In this document: one piece after another, positions 6,645-8,433 of the stretch
Position numbering within the stretch: position 1 is the first letter of the stretch
Layout of the letters: each line of letters begins with the position of its first letter
Source of the DNA: JBEGQX01 sp041180805
GTDB lineage: Bacteria; Planctomycetota; Planctomycetia; Gemmatales; Gemmataceae
Direction: 5' to 3'
Length of the DNA stretch: 8,433 nt
NCBI GenBank assembly: GCA_041180805.1
Contig: JBEGQX010000055.1
Coordinates: 1-8,433, forward strand
Program-made: the position numbers and the translations under genes
The notes under the pieces: generated by a model
What the model was told of the DNA's origin: nothing
The model's input: the letters and a program-made list of their open reading frames with translations, nothing else
The model's database searches: none

Positions 6645-8433
6645 ATGAGAATCTTCTTGTTTGGCTGTCAAAGTGTCATTCTGGCAGGCTTGGGTCTGCT
6701 TCTTTTAGTCTACAAGCCCCTCCCTGCCCAACCTTTGGATTCCGCACTCCCTCAAACCAGGCTTAACACCATTTTTCCTGCCGGAGGCAAAGCGGGCACC
6801 ACGGTGGAAATTTCCTTCACTGGTACGGACCTTGATGAACTTGAATCCATTCGATTTAGTCATCCTGGCTTGAAGGGCGAACCGGTATTTGAGGAACCTA
6901 AAAAAGAAGATCCTAAGAAGGCAGCTTCCAAAAAAGATGAAAAACCCGCGGCACCGGCAAAGAAGACGGTGATCAAGTTCAAGGTGTCTATTGCAGCCAA
7001 TGTCCCTCAAGGGATTCACGATGTCCGGTTGGTTGGAAAATGGGGAGTTTCAAACTCACGTGCCTTTCACGTTGGCAATCTGGATGAAGTCTTGGAAAAA
7101 GAACCCAATAACGACCTTCCCGAGGCGCAAAAAGTGCCGCTGGAAACGATTGTCAACGGAATCATCAGTGCTCCCACCGATGTGGATTTTTATCAGGTGG
7201 ATGTCAAGAAAGGCCAGAGGGTATTGGGAAGTTGCCTGACTTCCAGTATCGATTCCAAATGTAATCCCCTTGTCGAGGTTTATGACCTTGATGGCAAGAT
7301 GATTACCAACAACAAGAATTATGATGGCAACGATGCCTTGGTGGATTTTACCGCGCCTAATGATATGGCAGTTGTTTTTCGTGTTGTGCAGTTTACCTAC
7401 AACCAGGGTTCGCCCGAGCATTTCTACCGTTTTGCAATCGGGACTTTCCCTTGGGTAGATGCTATTTTCCCCAATGCGATTGAAGTTGGGAAAACTGCGC
7501 CTGTGACATTTGTGGGAAGGAATTTGCCGGGTGGTGCCAAGGATCCAAGTTTAAAATCCGATGGCGTCGATTTGGAAAAGGCAACGGGCAATATTACCGC
7601 CCCCAACGCTCCCGTGCCTTTTACCCAGTTCAATTCCAGGATCAGCCCTTCGTTAGTCTGGTTCGAGGGATTTGAACATCGTGTGACCGCCAAAAATGGT
7701 GTTTCCAACAGCGTTTTTGTGGGTGCATCGGAAAGCCCGGTGATCGTTGAAAAAGAGGAAAACGACACCGCTGCCACGGCTCAGAAAATCAGTTACCCAG
7801 TTACAGTATGTGGCAAAATTGACAAGCGGGCTGACAGGGATTGGTATCAGGTCAGTGCCAAGAAAGGTGACAAGATCATTGTCAAAATCCTTGGGGAAAC
7901 ACTGGGGTCGCAGGCCGATTTGTTCGTCAGGGTCCTTGGCAAGGATGGCAAATCTGTTATCACCGAACTTGATGACAGGCAGGATGCGAAAGCGGCGAAG
8001 TTTTATTCAGGATCCACCGATCCCGGTAGCTATGTTCTGGATATTCCGGATGACGGTGATTACCGTTTCATGGTTGGTAGCAGGCAGTCTTCCAACCTTT
8101 ATGGGCCCAGGCATCATTACCAATTAAAGCTTTCCAGCCCCAGCGGTAAATTCCAGTTGATAGCCATGCCTGCATCCAACTTTAGGCCAGATGTCATCAG
8201 TATTCCCAAGGGTGGAGCAACTTACATATCGCTGTTTGCTATGCGGGAAAATGGGCTCAAAGGCGACATAGAGGTTAAAGTGGAGGGCTTGCCGGAAGGT
8301 TGCAAGGCGCAAAAACTTGTGATTCTCGAAAGCCAGGATCGGGCAAGTTTGGTGATTGAGGCTTCGGATGCAGCCAAGGGAAATTCAATCGCAAAAATTA
8401 CGGCTACTAGCACCATCAACGGTAAATCCATCA
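6645..8433 (+). CDS. Secreted PPC-domain (bacterial pre-peptidase C-terminal) protein, 3' end beyond the window
   Basis: The ATG at 6645 has an AAGGTG ribosome site 8 bases upstream; 596 codons are visible and the frame stays open to the right edge. Residues 1-28 are a signal peptide: MR, a long hydrophobic core, and a likely cut after LPA (26-28). A beta-rich domain beginning near residue 40 (FPAGGKAGTTVEISFTG) resembles an IPT/TIG-type Ig fold and is interrupted at 83-107 by a Lys/Glu/Pro/Ala-rich stretch. A first PPC-like domain starts at the EKEPNND motif (151-157) with DVDFYQVDVKKGQ. A second IPT-like segment (FPNAIEVGKTAPVTFVGRNL) starts near 274. A second PPC-like domain starts near 368 (EKEEND, then DRDWYQVSAKKGD). 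Further beta structure continues to the edge. No catalytic motif is visible. Planctomycetes carry many such large exported proteins, often beside DUF1549/DUF1553 or DUF1501 genes, which cannot be checked here. The role is unknown, probably binding or structural at the cell envelope. Confidence 0.87.
   Translation, partial: MRIFLFGCQSVILAGLGLLLLVYKPLPAQPLDSALPQTRLNTIFPAGGKAGTTVEISFTGTDLDELESIRFSHPGLKGEPVFEEPKKEDPKKAASKKDEKPAAPAKKTVIKFKVSIAANVPQGIHDVRLVGKWGVSNSRAFHVGNLDEVLEKEPNNDLPEAQKVPLETIVNGIISAPTDVDFYQVDVKKGQRVLGSCLTSSIDSKCNPLVEVYDLDGKMITNNKNYDGNDALVDFTAPNDMAVVFRVVQFTYNQGSPEHFYRFAIGTFPWVDAIFPNAIEVGKTAPVTFVGRNLPGGAKDPSLKSDGVDLEKATGNITAPNAPVPFTQFNSRISPSLVWFEGFEHRVTAKNGVSNSVFVGASESPVIVEKEENDTAATAQKISYPVTVCGKIDKRADRDWYQVSAKKGDKIIVKILGETLGSQADLFVRVLGKDGKSVITELDDRQDAKAAKFYSGSTDPGSYVLDIPDDGDYRFMVGSRQSSNLYGPRHHYQLKLSSPSGKFQLIAMPASNFRPDVISIPKGGATYISLFAMRENGLKGDIEVKVEGLPEGCKAQKLVILESQDRASLVIEASDAAKGNSIAKITATSTINGKSI

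Noticed and set aside
7056..7777. Minus-strand open frames of 121 and 117 residues inside the PPC-domain gene
   Set aside because: The plus-strand frame has a signal peptide and PPC motifs continuing across the whole stretch; the antisense frames have no start signals or family likeness.
1..8433. A CRISPR array, insertion sequence, toxin-antitoxin or defence cluster
   Set aside because: No regularly spaced repeats, transposase motifs, terminal inverted repeats or small paired genes were seen on either strand.

Overview
This window most likely comes from a planctomycete, probably of the Gemmatales/Gemmataceae type. The strongest pointer is a DUF1559 pseudopilin-like protein with a canonical FTLIELLVVIAI prepilin segment, the following VREAAARTQCANNLKQ stretch and a terminal GDF. 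Its neighbours fit that phylum: a secreted leucine-rich-repeat protein, a Tat-exported calcineurin-like phosphoesterase, a secreted SGNH hydrolase and a secreted PPC-domain protein. Base composition is moderate, lower than in the cultured high-GC Gemmata relatives. The species cannot be named from the sequence.

Layout. Positions 1-922 (minus) hold the N-terminal 307 residues of a membrane-anchored family 2 glycosyltransferase that runs off the left edge. A gene-free stretch of about 400 bases follows. The LRR protein (about 1344-2633, plus) comes next, then a leader with a plausible promoter and a small palindrome, then the DUF1559 protein (2821-3882, plus; a start at 2887 is also credible). 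The Tat-type metallophosphoesterase (3927-5003, plus) lies 44 bases further on and may share its transcript. A convergent gap with an imperfect hairpin separates it from the SGNH/GDSL hydrolase (5240-6214, minus, GTG start). Beyond that is a self-contained tRNA-Pro(GGG) unit on the minus strand, with its own promoter and a strong intrinsic terminator (6352-6518). Finally a PPC-domain protein (6645 to the right edge, plus) has its own sigma70-like promoter.

Working together. Five of the six protein genes are predicted to be exported (Sec, Tat or prepilin-type) and the sixth is membrane-anchored, so the window is rich in envelope and periplasmic functions. Only the DUF1559-phosphoesterase pair looks like a possible operon; the other genes appear to be individually transcribed. 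I see no mobile element, CRISPR array, defence system or biosynthetic cluster. The window reads as ordinary planctomycete chromosome, with a few points of start choice, regulation and motif variation worth checking.
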